The notes: a model not told the origin generated them from the sequence alone. A DNA stretch of 64,000 nt from WTFY01 sp026713925 (GCA_963662355.1 OY759361.1:1931580-1995579); one strand, 5' to 3'; counted from the first letter of the stretch, positions 17,681 to 25,872 are shown. Numbers and translations: made by a program.

Positions 17681-18853
17681 TTAAGCTGACTTTTTCTTGC
17701 CAACAGTTCTGCCCTTGCGAAGGTCTTCCTCTTTTTCACGAACCAGAGGTATGACCTTCTCACCAAATTGCTTGAGCTCCCAGTTATAGTGCAAATAACC
17801 GGTCAGAATGACTTTGATGCCAAGCTGCTTTAGCTCAATGATGCGGTCGGCAACTGACTCGGGTGTTCCAATCAGTCCTGTTTTGAAGCCGTCATTGTAC
17901 TGAACCAAGTCTTCAAAAGACGAGTTGGACCACATGCCTTCGCCTTCTTTGGATGAGCGACCTGCCTGTTTGACTGCCTCGCCGAAACCTTTTACGGCCT
18001 CAACATCAGCATTGACAATAATGTCACGCAAGGTCTCGGTTGCCTCTTCCATTGTGTCACGCACGATGCAGAAGCCGTTACATCCAAACCTGATTTCACT
18101 CGGGTCACGACCTGACTCGACCGCAGCAGCCCTGGAGTCGTCCATGATCTCCTTGAAGCCTTTGTTGGTGTTTCCATTCATGAACAATACATCGGTGACA
18201 CGACCAGCCATTCTTCTCGCATCCTTGGAATTTCCGCCTTGGAACACAACGATGCGGTGCAACGGCTTGGGTAGCATTGGCGCGCCATTGATCTGATAAA
18301 AGTCACCATAGAATGTGAACTCATCTTCTACCCACATACCTTTCATGATACGAATGAACTCCTCTGACCTGCGGTAACGCTCAGTGTGCTCGAGCCACGG
18401 CAACCCGTATCCGGTGTACTCTCCCTTAAACCATCCACTTACTACATTGATGGATGTCCGCCCTTGAGTGCAGCAATCCAAGGAAGCTTGCATCTTTGCG
18501 ACAATAGCAGGATGCCACAGCCCTGGATGGCACGCTGTGATCACCTCCAGCTTTTTGGTGTGCTGCAGGATTACATTCGCAATGGTGAATGCCTCATGCT
18601 GGTGGTCGGCACCATAGCTTGCAAACCAGCGTGTCTGAGCAAGGGCTGTTGCAAAACCGGTATCCTCAGCATCCTGTGCATACTTGATGTTGGCTTCCGG
18701 TGTCCAGTCAGTGTCCATCGGCAAAGTCGTGATAACCAGACCTCCGGAAATATTAGGCACCCAGTAAGCAAATTCCACCTGATCCGACTCAACCCAAGAA
18801 GATGGTTGCAACGGATTCTCAGAGTTTGGTAATAGTTTCGGATATCTCGCCAT
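17681..18853 (-). CDS. sfnG: FMNH2-dependent dimethyl-sulfone monooxygenase (SfnG-like)
   Basis: A 390-residue luciferase-like flavin monooxygenase. EFAYWVPNISGGLV, the SGWFKGE segment, LEHTERYRRSEEFIR, VFQGGNSKDARRMAGRVTD and FEDLVQYNDGFKT correspond segment by segment to Pseudomonas SfnG, which converts dimethyl sulfone to methanesulfinate and formaldehyde with FMNH2 from SfnF. The first 25 residues or so are extra. GAGG precedes the ATG. Neighbours (two flavin reductases, ribBA, a sigma-54 activator) fit a sulfur-starvation flavin-oxygenase locus. A related alkyl-sulfone or sulfonate substrate cannot be excluded. Confidence 0.88.
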   Translation of the reverse strand: MARYPKLLPNSENPLQPSSWVESDQVEFAYWVPNISGGLVITTLPMDTDWTPEANIKYAQDAEDTGFATALAQTRWFASYGADHQHEAFTIANVILQHTKKLEVITACHPGLWHPAIVAKMQASLDCCTQGRTSINVVSGWFKGEYTGYGLPWLEHTERYRRSEEFIRIMKGMWVEDEFTFYGDFYQINGAPMLPKPLHRIVVFQGGNSKDARRMAGRVTDVLFMNGNTNKGFKEIMDDSRAAAVESGRDPSEIRFGCNGFCIVRDTMEEATETLRDIIVNADVEAVKGFGEAVKQAGRSSKEGEGMWSNSSFEDLVQYNDGFKTGLIGTPESVADRIIELKQLGIKVILTGYLHYNWELKQFGEKVIPLVREKEEDLRKGRTVGKKKSA

Positions 18854-19053
18854 AATTCACCTCATTTCACTTGTTAATTAATTCAATTTTGTTTGCACAC
18901 TTATCTTTTACTTAATTTGCAAGTTTGCCTGTAGGTCACATAACAAGACCAACTCGTCCTGCCACTCACCCACAGTCATCCCTGCCGTTGCCAAAATGAA
19001 GTCAAGTCATTCCGTGACATGCGATTGAGAACCCATAAGACATACTTTCCAGT

Positions 19054-19242
19054 TCAGACCCATACTTTTTTAGGGGTTCCAATCCCTTTTTGCTTCAAAA
19101 TTTCTATTGCTTTGTCCGTATCTCCGTGGCTTTCAATGATTGCATCTCTACAATCAATAGTTCCTGCACGGGTTGCATTTCTAACTGTCTTGATCATTTG
19201 TGCAGTTACATCTTTTAGACCAAATTCGCTATCAGTACTCAT
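19054..19242 (-). CDS. stand-alone EF-Ts N-terminal UBA-like mini-protein
   Basis: A 62-residue protein with a very good ribosome-binding site (AAGGAG, 8-base spacing). VTAQMIKTVRNATRAGTIDC followed by RDAIIESHGDTDKAIEILKQKG aligns with the first 50 residues of elongation factor Ts: 'V..LR..TGAG..DCK.AL.E..GD...Ai..LR..G'. In EF-Ts this UBA domain contacts EF-Tu. The rest of EF-Ts is absent and the short frame is intact, so it is a small protein rather than a broken tsf. It lies between sfnG and ribBA. Function unknown. Confidence 0.75.
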   Translation of the reverse strand: MSTDSEFGLKDVTAQMIKTVRNATRAGTIDCRDAIIESHGDTDKAIEILKQKGIGTPKKVWV

Positions 19243-19358
19243 TTGTCCAACTCCTTATAATCACTAAAATAAAAACGGCGTAAGTATAATTAATTTCAAT
19301 TCATTTCACCATCTCCGTATACCTCTAAGAATAGGTGTACGGAAATCCTACACTTCTG

Positions 19359-20597
19359 CTATTTCTCTTTATGCATAGTAATTATATGTCCCATTTTCTC
19401 CTGTTTTATTTTCAAGTAATTCTTGCGAAATTGATTAGTAGTACTGGACAGTATAGGAATTCGTCTCACCAGCTTAATTCCATAATTCTCAAGCCAACTG
19501 CACTTGTTTGGGTTGTTCGTCAGCAGCTGAACACGCTCAATATGCAGTGCATGGAGCATATGGATAGCTACTGAATAGTCTCTTTGGTCGGCGTCAAAAC
19601 CCAGTGCCCGGTTTGCCTGGACCGTGTCAAACCCACATTCCTGTAAGGAATAGGCTTTCAGCTTGCTGATCAGACCGATACCTCTGCCTTCCTCCCTCAT
19701 GTAGAGCACTACACCGCTGTCATGCTCCTGGATGAGCTTCATGGCAGTTTCAAGCTGGTCTCCGCAGTCACATCGTGCTGAACCGAAGACATCACCTGTT
19801 AGACACTCGGAGTGGATTCTGACAAGCACATCGTCATCCTTGCCCCATGACCCTTTAACCAAGGCCAGATGTTCCTGACCGGTAAAGTTGTCACGGAATG
19901 CGATCAATTCGAACTCCCCCCAGCGTGTAGGCAATTGAACAGTTACGACTCGCTCAACCCTCGACTCCGTTCGAAGCCTGTATCGAATCAGGTCCTTGAT
20001 CGTAATCATCTTCAAGGAAAACTGTTTCGCAATTTCCATCAGGTCAGGCAGCCTGGCCATCGAACCATCTTCTTTCAAAACTTCACACAGCACACCGGCT
20101 TTGCGCATGCCTGCCAAGTCCATCAGGTCCACTGCAGCTTCAGTATGACCTTCTCTTTTAAACACTCCACCATTAGTTGCCTTGAGTGGAAATATATGAC
20201 CTGGACGGGAAAAATCTTCCTGAGTGATCTGTGAGTCTGCCAGCGCCTTGACAGTCTTTGCCCGGTCTGCCGTCGAAATGCCTGTGGTCGTACCGTGCCT
20301 GAAATCTACAGAAACCGTAAAGGGTGTGCTGTGCAGGGAATCATTTTCATCCTGTGGCACCATCAACTTTAGATTTATTTCGTCGGCTCGTTGTTCGGAT
20401 ATAGCTGTACAAATCAGTCCGCGTCCCTGAGCCGCCATGAAATTGATCATCTCAGGGGTACATTTTTCTGCCGCACCAACAAAATCACCCTCGTTTTCAC
20501 GTTTTTCATCATCCACAACAATCACCAGATTTCCCCGGCGCAGTTCTACTAGCGCCTCAGGAATGGTGCTAAAGTGGATGGGTTCATTCATAAGCAT
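19359..20597 (-). CDS. ribBA: bifunctional 3,4-dihydroxy-2-butanone-4-phosphate synthase / GTP cyclohydrolase II
   Basis: 412 residues from the ATG at 20597. The first half is RibB, with DDEKRENEGDFVGAAE, HSTPFTVSVDFRHGTTTG and GVFKREGHTEAAVDL. The second half is RibA, with zinc cysteines in SECLTGDVFGSARCDCGDQL, and REEGRGIGL. Both halves keep their catalytic motifs. Together they make the two precursors of riboflavin. Placement among flavin-dependent oxygenase and reductase genes suggests a dedicated FMN supply. No FMN riboswitch is visible upstream, and the start has no clear ribosome-binding site. Confidence 0.95.
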   Translation of the reverse strand: MLMNEPIHFSTIPEALVELRRGNLVIVVDDEKRENEGDFVGAAEKCTPEMINFMAAQGRGLICTAISEQRADEINLKLMVPQDENDSLHSTPFTVSVDFRHGTTTGISTADRAKTVKALADSQITQEDFSRPGHIFPLKATNGGVFKREGHTEAAVDLMDLAGMRKAGVLCEVLKEDGSMARLPDLMEIAKQFSLKMITIKDLIRYRLRTESRVERVVTVQLPTRWGEFELIAFRDNFTGQEHLALVKGSWGKDDDVLVRIHSECLTGDVFGSARCDCGDQLETAMKLIQEHDSGVVLYMREEGRGIGLISKLKAYSLQECGFDTVQANRALGFDADQRDYSVAIHMLHALHIERVQLLTNNPNKCSWLENYGIKLVRRIPILSSTTNQFRKNYLKIKQEKMGHIITMHKEK

Positions 20598-20674
20598 AGT
20601 CAAAAATCAAGACTGTCAACTACGTGCTTTCTTCATGCAGGCCTGCAAAGGCAGGCTTGGTTCAGATATAAATA

Positions 20675-20704
20675 TAGCCGGCACATCCTTGTATCCGGCT
20701 ATTT
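20675..20704 (-). other. hairpin downstream of the binding-protein gene
   Basis: Inverted repeat ATAGCCGG / CCGGCTAT around a 14-base loop, about 40 bp past the stop of the gene at 20746 and followed by an A/T-rich tract on the minus strand. It may act as a weak terminator or a 3'-end stabiliser. Confidence 0.5.
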
Positions 20705-20745
20705 TCGCAACTTTCAACATTCGTACCTTGCTATCTCTACAGCTT

Positions 20746-22167
20746 TTAACTGCCCCAGGTACTGACTCCTTCAGGTACTGGAGGCTGATCGCCTGACAAT
20801 GTCCAATTTTCACGATCATTCATGTCATTGCAATCACGCTTTTCTATCTTGTTTTCCTGCCTGTAGATTTCAGCCAAGCTGTACAACATTTCTGGTGGTG
20901 CTTGACTCTTGATCCACGGCGTCACGATTTCCCATTGTCTCTTTTCAACATCGTACTTCTGGAACTTCGAGTTATGACCACCAATATGGTCTTTGCAGGT
21001 TACTCTCATGGGTGCGAGCAGTCCTGTAGCTCCCAGTTCGTCAATACGCGCTTCATCAAAAAGGATGTTCTCAAAACCCCAACGCACCTGCTTCGCATTC
21101 AGGGCTTTGTTCCCCCAGCGCTTCTGTGCATTGATAATGGCTTCCACGTGCATAATTCCCGCTGTAATACCCAGATTGTGGTACACGCTTCCCAGACGGC
21201 TTTTGTCCTGCAGGTCACCTTTACCCTCACCATAGACGATATCAATGATTTCCTCCTGAACCTTGGTAAAGATTCCAGCCGGGTGCGTGGTAATCGCCTG
21301 ATAACCGTGTGCGGCCTTTCCGGCAGGTCGTACATCTTCATCCGAGTTGCTCCAGATGTTTCCAATCAGGTGGTCAACAGGAAAACCAATACGCGCTGCA
21401 GCCTGGATCGCAACAGGGTTCATCACACCCCAGCCTCTCAAGAATACAAAGTCAGGCTTCAGCTTACGGATTCTTGTCCACTGAGATCCCTGTTCATTTC
21501 CGGGATGAGGAATTTCGATCTTGTGATGCTCAAATCCATACTGTTCTCCCATTGCATCCATGTACTCAAGTGCATTTCTTCCATAAGGTGAGCCATGGAA
21601 CAGCGTAACCACTTTTTTACCCGACATGGCTGCCGTCAGATCGACTGTATTGGGGTTCTCCCCGGACACCAGATGAGCCATGAAACGCACCGTTGCATTG
21701 TATTCATCGGGAACACCCATTCCTAACGGGAACACATAGGGGAATACCTCTCCGTCCATGGTTTCACTCATGCCGTGGTTTACCGTGATCATTGGGATCT
21801 TGTCTGCACGTACAACCTCGTTCAATGCAATGGCAATTCCTACACTCAGCGGATCAAAGAACAGTGCTCCACCTTCACGGTCTTTCATGCGTTTGTAGCA
21901 TTCCACGCCTCGTTCCACAGCGTATTCCGTTTCACACTCGGACCAGATCAGCTGGACACCACCTACACCACCATCACGTATATTCTTCAAGTTGTAGTAA
22001 TCAAGAATACCTCCGTAATAGCCAGTGCCACCCGAAGCGTAGGGACCCACACGATAGCTCGGAATCGGAATGTACATCTGCTCCGAGAAGGCAGGCAATG
22101 AACCTAACAGTAATGCTGCAAAGGAAATTGCCAGCACAACTGTTCGCTTTATTTTATTTCGTATCAT
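20746..22167 (-). CDS. periplasmic ligand-binding protein of the branched-chain amino acid/urea type (orphan)
   Basis: 473 residues with a clear signal peptide (basic start, hydrophobic core, cleavage after PAFS) and the Peripla_BP_6 (LivJ/UrtA-like) fold: GGVGGVQLIW, ITVNHGMSETMDG, VTLFHGSPYGRNALEYMDAMG and TRIRKLKPDFVFLRGWG. AGGAG precedes the ATG. Such proteins deliver small organic ligands to an ABC transporter, but no permease or ATPase gene is nearby. It stands behind a predicted sigma-54 promoter and a repeat array, between ribBA and the sigma-54 activator, so its ligand may be an organosulfur compound. Confidence 0.85.
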   Translation of the reverse strand: MIRNKIKRTVVLAISFAALLLGSLPAFSEQMYIPIPSYRVGPYASGGTGYYGGILDYYNLKNIRDGGVGGVQLIWSECETEYAVERGVECYKRMKDREGGALFFDPLSVGIAIALNEVVRADKIPMITVNHGMSETMDGEVFPYVFPLGMGVPDEYNATVRFMAHLVSGENPNTVDLTAAMSGKKVVTLFHGSPYGRNALEYMDAMGEQYGFEHHKIEIPHPGNEQGSQWTRIRKLKPDFVFLRGWGVMNPVAIQAAARIGFPVDHLIGNIWSNSDEDVRPAGKAAHGYQAITTHPAGIFTKVQEEIIDIVYGEGKGDLQDKSRLGSVYHNLGITAGIMHVEAIINAQKRWGNKALNAKQVRWGFENILFDEARIDELGATGLLAPMRVTCKDHIGGHNSKFQKYDVEKRQWEIVTPWIKSQAPPEMLYSLAEIYRQENKIEKRDCNDMNDRENWTLSGDQPPVPEGVSTWGS

Positions 22168-22217
22168 TTGTTACTCCTAACTTTATTGTTTATAACCTGG
22201 TATGTGCATAATGCCTG

Positions 22218-22236
22218 GGGCCTTGCACATCAAGGC
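22218..22236 (-). promoter_or_regulatory. perfect inverted repeat in the leader of the binding-protein gene
   Basis: GGCCTTG-ATGTG-CAAGGCC on the minus strand, about 50 bp before the start codon of the gene at 20746. It can form a hairpin in the leader RNA or serve as an operator; nothing else in the sequence decides between them. Confidence 0.5.
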
Positions 22237-22275
22237 CTTAAGAAGAGCCAGTTATCGAACATTTACATGCACGCT

Positions 22276-22367
22276 AATATTATTACCCTCCTATCGATAA
22301 TATTATTACCCTCCTGTTTGTAATATTATTACCCTCCTGTTTGTAATAATATTACCCTCCTGTCGTT
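22276..22367 (-). repeat. four 23-bp tandem repeats in the presumed mRNA leader
   Basis: Units at 22276-22298, 22299-22321, 22322-22344 and 22345-22367. On the minus strand each contains the core AGGAGGGTAATAATATT; the unit nearest the promoter has TATTATT in place of AATATT at its end, and the two inner units are identical. They lie just downstream of the sigma-54 promoter (22372-22387) and over 100 bp before the start codon, so each transcript would carry four Shine-Dalgarno-like AGGAGGG blocks. Confidence 0.93.
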
Positions 22368-22371
22368 ATCA

Positions 22372-22387
22372 TGCAAAATCTGTACCA
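22372..22387 (-). promoter_or_regulatory. sigma-54 promoter of the binding-protein gene
   Basis: TGGTACAGATTTTGCA on the minus strand matches the -24/-12 consensus TGGCACG-N4-TTGCA, with the GG and GC at exact spacing. A start about 12 bp further on falls in the first tandem repeat. The sigma-54 activator gene is immediately upstream, and the same hexamer start TGGTACA is used at the flavin reductase promoter (24174). Confidence 0.82.
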
Positions 22388-22437
22388 GATGTCTAATGCA
22401 CTAATTTGGCAGCATCAGGCTGATAATTCTTTATTTC

Positions 22438-22456
22438 GGGTTTCGATTTGACACGT
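22438..22456 (-). promoter_or_regulatory. possible activator-binding site upstream of the sigma-54 promoter
   Basis: ACGTGTC on the minus strand at 22450-22456, about 60 bp before the -24 element. The same heptamer begins the inverted repeat upstream of the other sigma-54 promoter (24095-24113). The second half-site is poorly conserved here (GAAAC), so this is a weak prediction. Confidence 0.35.
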
Positions 22457-22589
22457 ACTGTGGCAGTTTGGAAACAAATGGGCAGGGAGTGCCGCTAATC
22501 TGGATGCCCAGAATTGTCATCCTGCCCACGCCGTGTGTGAGCCACGTGTGAGAATGCAAGCCCGACAGGCCTGCTTGACACCCACCAAC

Positions 22590-23978
22590 TTATGAAACTT
22601 TCTTGGGCTTGTCTCGATGCAGGCCCCACCGGTTGCGGCGCATCCAAAGCGCCTTGCGTCCAATTCCCAGCATTTTCGCCAGCTCCATCTCGCTGCACTC
22701 ATGCTGGTACTCCTGCACGATACTTTTCATGTATTCCTCGACCGGCATGGGCTCGTGCTGTGTCTCGCTGCCCTGGCTATTTATCGCCCCATTCGCACCA
22801 TTGCCTTTTATATGCTTGAAATCATCGATGTCAAGCTCCTCTCCCTTGGCCAGGATAATCGCACGCTCCACTGAGTTTTCCAGTTCGCGCACGTTTCCGG
22901 GCCAGTCATACTCCTTCAGGAATTCAAATAACCTGTCATTGACTTTGCAGATCCTGCGGCCGAGTTTCAGGTTGTAGCGCTTTATGAAACAGTTCAGGAG
23001 AAGCTCGATATCATCCAGCCGCTGGCGCAAAGGCGGAACCAGAATCTGAATGACATTGAGCCGGTAGTACAGGTCCTCGCGCATGCGGCCTGCCGCAACT
23101 TCTTTCTGCAGGTCCCGGTTGCTGGCAGCTATGATTCGAACGTCCACATGGAAGGACTGACTATCACCGATCGGGCGGACATTTCTGTCCTGTATGAACC
23201 GGAGCAGCTTGACCTGGAGCATCGGGGCCAGTTCTGAGATTTCATCAAGAAACAATGTCCCCCCATGCGCTTCACGAATCAACCCATTCTTTGAAGAAAC
23301 GGCACCTGTAAATGCACCTTTTACATGTCCAAAAAACTCGGATTCCATCAATTCCGCCGGAATAGCGCCACAGTTCACCGGGACAAAGTTGCCATCGAAG
23401 CGTTGGCTTGCCTCATGAATCCCCATTGCAACCAATTCCTTCCCGGTACCACTCTCGCCCTGGATGAGTACCGTCGCTTCACTGGGACCCACCCGGTCCA
23501 GCAGGCTTTTCAATTCCAGTATAGACTGGCTTTCACCGATGATCTCTGTGCTGTTATGCCGTACATTTTGCAGGTCCTGTTTCAGCTGACGGTTTTCCTT
23601 CTGGATACTCTGCTCGTTAATCGCCCTGGTTACGGCATAAATAAGATATTTATCTGAAAACGGCTTAAGCAGGTAATCTACAGCACCCAAGCGCAAGGCC
23701 TGAACCGCGCATTTTATGGATGTGTAGTGAGTCATGATAACTCTCGGGCACTCCAGTCCCGACGCCCGTATTTTCCTCAGCAGGTCAAGCCCTGTCTGGC
23801 CACTCAATTTGAGATCACTCAGCACCAGGTCGAAATCCTCCGAAAGCAGCCTGGGCATTGCCTCGGAAACTTTTCTGACATGAGCCACTGTCATGCCCTC
23901 TTTCTCCAGCAGCTTTGTGACAGATTCACCAAACTCAACATCGTGTTCGACTACCAAAATCTTGTGTACAATTTGCAT
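22590..23978 (-). CDS. NtrC-family sigma-54-dependent response regulator
   Basis: 462 residues in three parts. The receiver domain (1-120) has the phospho-acceptor Asp in LVLSDLKLSG; the acidic pocket reads VVEHD rather than the usual DD. The AAA+ domain (about 145-385) has Walker A GESGTGKE, the sigma-54 contact loop GAFTGA and Walker B GGTLFLDE. A Fis-type helix-turn-helix (MELAKMLGIGRKALWMRRNRWG) forms the C-terminus. It activates sigma-54 promoters; two lie on either side of this gene. In pseudomonads SfnR, which lacks a receiver, does this for sfnFG. No sensor kinase gene is nearby, so the signal is unknown. Confidence 0.92.
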   Translation of the reverse strand: MQIVHKILVVEHDVEFGESVTKLLEKEGMTVAHVRKVSEAMPRLLSEDFDLVLSDLKLSGQTGLDLLRKIRASGLECPRVIMTHYTSIKCAVQALRLGAVDYLLKPFSDKYLIYAVTRAINEQSIQKENRQLKQDLQNVRHNSTEIIGESQSILELKSLLDRVGPSEATVLIQGESGTGKELVAMGIHEASQRFDGNFVPVNCGAIPAELMESEFFGHVKGAFTGAVSSKNGLIREAHGGTLFLDEISELAPMLQVKLLRFIQDRNVRPIGDSQSFHVDVRIIAASNRDLQKEVAAGRMREDLYYRLNVIQILVPPLRQRLDDIELLLNCFIKRYNLKLGRRICKVNDRLFEFLKEYDWPGNVRELENSVERAIILAKGEELDIDDFKHIKGNGANGAINSQGSETQHEPMPVEEYMKSIVQEYQHECSEMELAKMLGIGRKALWMRRNRWGLHRDKPKKVS

Positions 23979-24094
23979 TGGATCCTTCTAGTAGTTGCCA
24001 GTAATGCCAAAATACTCAGGACATGTGGTCCAGATACGCAAGTATACCGCTACAACACCTGATTGTGTCAAAAAGACCATTTATTTTTTACAAA

Positions 24095-24113
24095 ACGTGT
24101 CTGAATGATACGT
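24095..24113 (+). promoter_or_regulatory. candidate activator-binding inverted repeat
   Basis: ACGTGTC-TGAAT-GATACGT, an inverted repeat with one mismatch, centred about 70 bp before the -24 element at 24174. That is a normal position for an NtrC-type enhancer site. ACGTGTC also occurs upstream of the second sigma-54 promoter. Confidence 0.45.
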
Positions 24114-24173
24114 ACAAATACTGTTGACACACTGAATGGCACACAGGCAGATTCAAACCGCCCCACCTCTTGC

Positions 24174-24189
24174 TGGTACACTAGTTGCA
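24174..24189 (+). promoter_or_regulatory. sigma-54 promoter of the flavin reductase gene
   Basis: TGGTACACTAGTTGCA has GG and GC at the exact -24/-12 spacing and fits the consensus at nearly every conserved base. It lies about 95 bp before the flavin reductase ATG and shares TGGTACA with the promoter at 22372. Confidence 0.82.
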
Positions 24190-24282
24190 TCAATATATGT
24201 AAACTCCCTTACTTGGGGAGCAGTTTATTGACAAGCAGCAGATGTATTAAAGCTGAGACCATTTTTTACAGGCCCACAAAGT

Positions 24283-24765
24283 ATGAATACCAATGCAGTC
24301 ACTGATGACCAGTTTAAACAAGCCATGGCTCAATTCCCGAGTGGTGTAACCATCGTTACAACCGTTGCAAATGATGAACAGTTCGGGTTTACTGCATCGG
24401 CCTTTTCTTCACTGTCACTTTCCCCTCCACTGATTCTGGTCTGTCTGGCAAACAATGCCGATTGTTTCAAACCATTCAATGCCGGGGGACAGTTTGCAGT
24501 CAACATCATCGATGCCAAACACGAAAAACTGGCTATGAAATTTGCAACGAAGGGTTGCGACAAGTTTTCAGGAGGCGAATTCGTTCAGGGCTCCAGCGGC
24601 CTGCCGATTCTCTCAGGCACACCCGTGGCGCTGGAGTGCAGGACAAAATACACCTATCCTGGTGGCGACCATATAATCCTGGTGGGTCAAGTGGAATACT
24701 TGACCATCAACGATGGTACACCTACCATCTGGTATGCAGGGGGGTTTCAGCACCTAGGCACCTAG
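24283..24765 (+). CDS. flavin reductase domain protein (HpaC-like)
   Basis: A 160-residue short-chain flavin reductase. FKQAMAQFPSGVTIVTT, FGFTASAFSSLSLSPPLILVCL and FAVNIIDAKHEKLAMKFA are family hallmarks. It makes free reduced flavin from NAD(P)H for two-component monooxygenases. It is transcribed away from the sigma-54 activator, behind its own sigma-54 promoter, and is a second possible FMNH2 source for SfnG besides the enzyme at 16928. Confidence 0.92.
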   Translation: MNTNAVTDDQFKQAMAQFPSGVTIVTTVANDEQFGFTASAFSSLSLSPPLILVCLANNADCFKPFNAGGQFAVNIIDAKHEKLAMKFATKGCDKFSGGEFVQGSSGLPILSGTPVALECRTKYTYPGGDHIILVGQVEYLTINDGTPTIWYAGGFQHLGT

Positions 24766-24831
24766 GCATGCAGGGCCCAGCGGGTGCTTCCAGCCCACGC
24801 CGACAGACCATCACCTGGCTCGCCTGCAGGA

Positions 24832-25068
24832 CTACTTCGGTTCTTCTCCCTCCACTTTGGAGATGAAGTTCATAAAGGCAGGTTCCAGTAACTCCATATC
24901 CTTCATCCTGGATTTCTTCCTCATCAAATCGCATACATTGATTTCATACGTGCCATTTTGCTGGTACACCTTCAGTTCTCCGGCATGGATAAAGCGATAA
25001 ATCTTGGTCACTGGAATTCCAGATATCCTGGATGCCTTGGTGATGCTTACATATTCTACCAACGCCAT
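24832..25068 (-). CDS. small helix-turn-helix protein (excisionase/MerR-like)
   Basis: 78 residues from the ATG at 25068, which has a GAGG site; a frame up to 25110 exists. SITKASRISGIPVTKIYRFI and HAGELKVYQQNGTYEINVCD look like a winged helix-turn-helix of the excisionase/MerR type, with a recognition helix followed by a wing. The C-terminal 25 residues are charged. It may regulate the adjacent genes. No integrase is close enough to make it a phage excisionase with confidence. Confidence 0.65.
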   Translation of the reverse strand: MALVEYVSITKASRISGIPVTKIYRFIHAGELKVYQQNGTYEINVCDLMRKKSRMKDMELLEPAFMNFISKVEGEEPK

Positions 25069-25281
25069 CTGGTCAGCCCTCGGTGAGAAAAGCCAAACCT
25101 GCCGTTGCACTGTGCTGCACCATTTGCAGATTGCCTGTTGTTGAAGGATATAAAACCATATGGTCAGTATATCTTAAATCCGGTGCCGAGGTTCTACTTG
25201 CATGAAGGTGCCTGCAAGCAGGACCCTAGGCGTGAATATGGCCAAGAACAGGCCAGGAACCAGGTCACACCCCCGGTGCGG

Positions 25282-25839
25282 TCATTCCTGCTTTTTTCGT
25301 ACCGCAAAGGCCTGACGGTAGAACTGGCTTGCACCACTCGGACCCAGATGCTTGACATTTCGTGCAATTCTTTCAAATACCGGAAGCGCCCTTTCATACA
25401 CGCTCTGTTCCCCGCCGACCAGAATCATCTGCATGGCACCGCAATCCCCTGCATTCTCATTGATGATCACTGCGTCCAGGAACGCGATCTCGTTTTCCAC
25501 TAGTTGCTCCGACAGCTCCTGCAGGAATTCCGGAGAAACCGTGCTCATGTCAATAAGCAGGGTGTCTGTCCTCCAGCAGCGGGCAATGCCTGCGTCACCG
25601 AACAGAACTTTCTCCAGCTCGGTTCCGTCGGACATCACCGTGATAATGAACGGACACGCTCCAGCGAGCATCATGGGCGATGCATAACCGTGTGCAACGG
25701 GATGTACGGAGTCCCTGATTTCATCTTCCAGCCTGCACAGGGCAAAACCTGCCTTTCCCAACAGGGTGACAATCAGGTCCGCTAAAGTCCCCTGACCAAT
25801 CACGCCAATCTTCAGTGCTTCTGTCTGCAGGCTGCTCAT
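25282..25839 (-). pseudogene. truncated 3-hydroxyisobutyrate/6-phosphogluconate dehydrogenase-like protein (Rossmann half only)
   Basis: 185 residues that match only the NAD(P)-binding half of the beta-hydroxyacid dehydrogenase family, which is normally near 290. The dinucleotide site reads GVIGQGTLADLI, where the family has GxGxMG. FLDAVIINENAGDCGAMQMILVGG corresponds to the 'D.PVSGG...A..G.L....GG' region but lacks the SGG glycines. The frame ends soon after GPSGASQFYRQAF, where the catalytic Lys helix should begin. It is probably a decayed gene, though a stand-alone domain remains possible. Confidence 0.65.
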
Positions 25840-25872
25840 TTCGCCGTTCTAGGACAGTCTTGAATTTTAATG

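Noticed and set aside
18949..18964. Possible sigma-54 promoter TGGCAGGACGAGTTGG upstream of sfnG
   Set aside because: The second element is one base too far and reads TTGG instead of TTGC. Sigma-54 promoters do not tolerate this spacing well.
22276..22367. CRISPR-like array
   Set aside because: The units are directly adjacent, without spacers, and no cas genes are present. They are plain tandem repeats.
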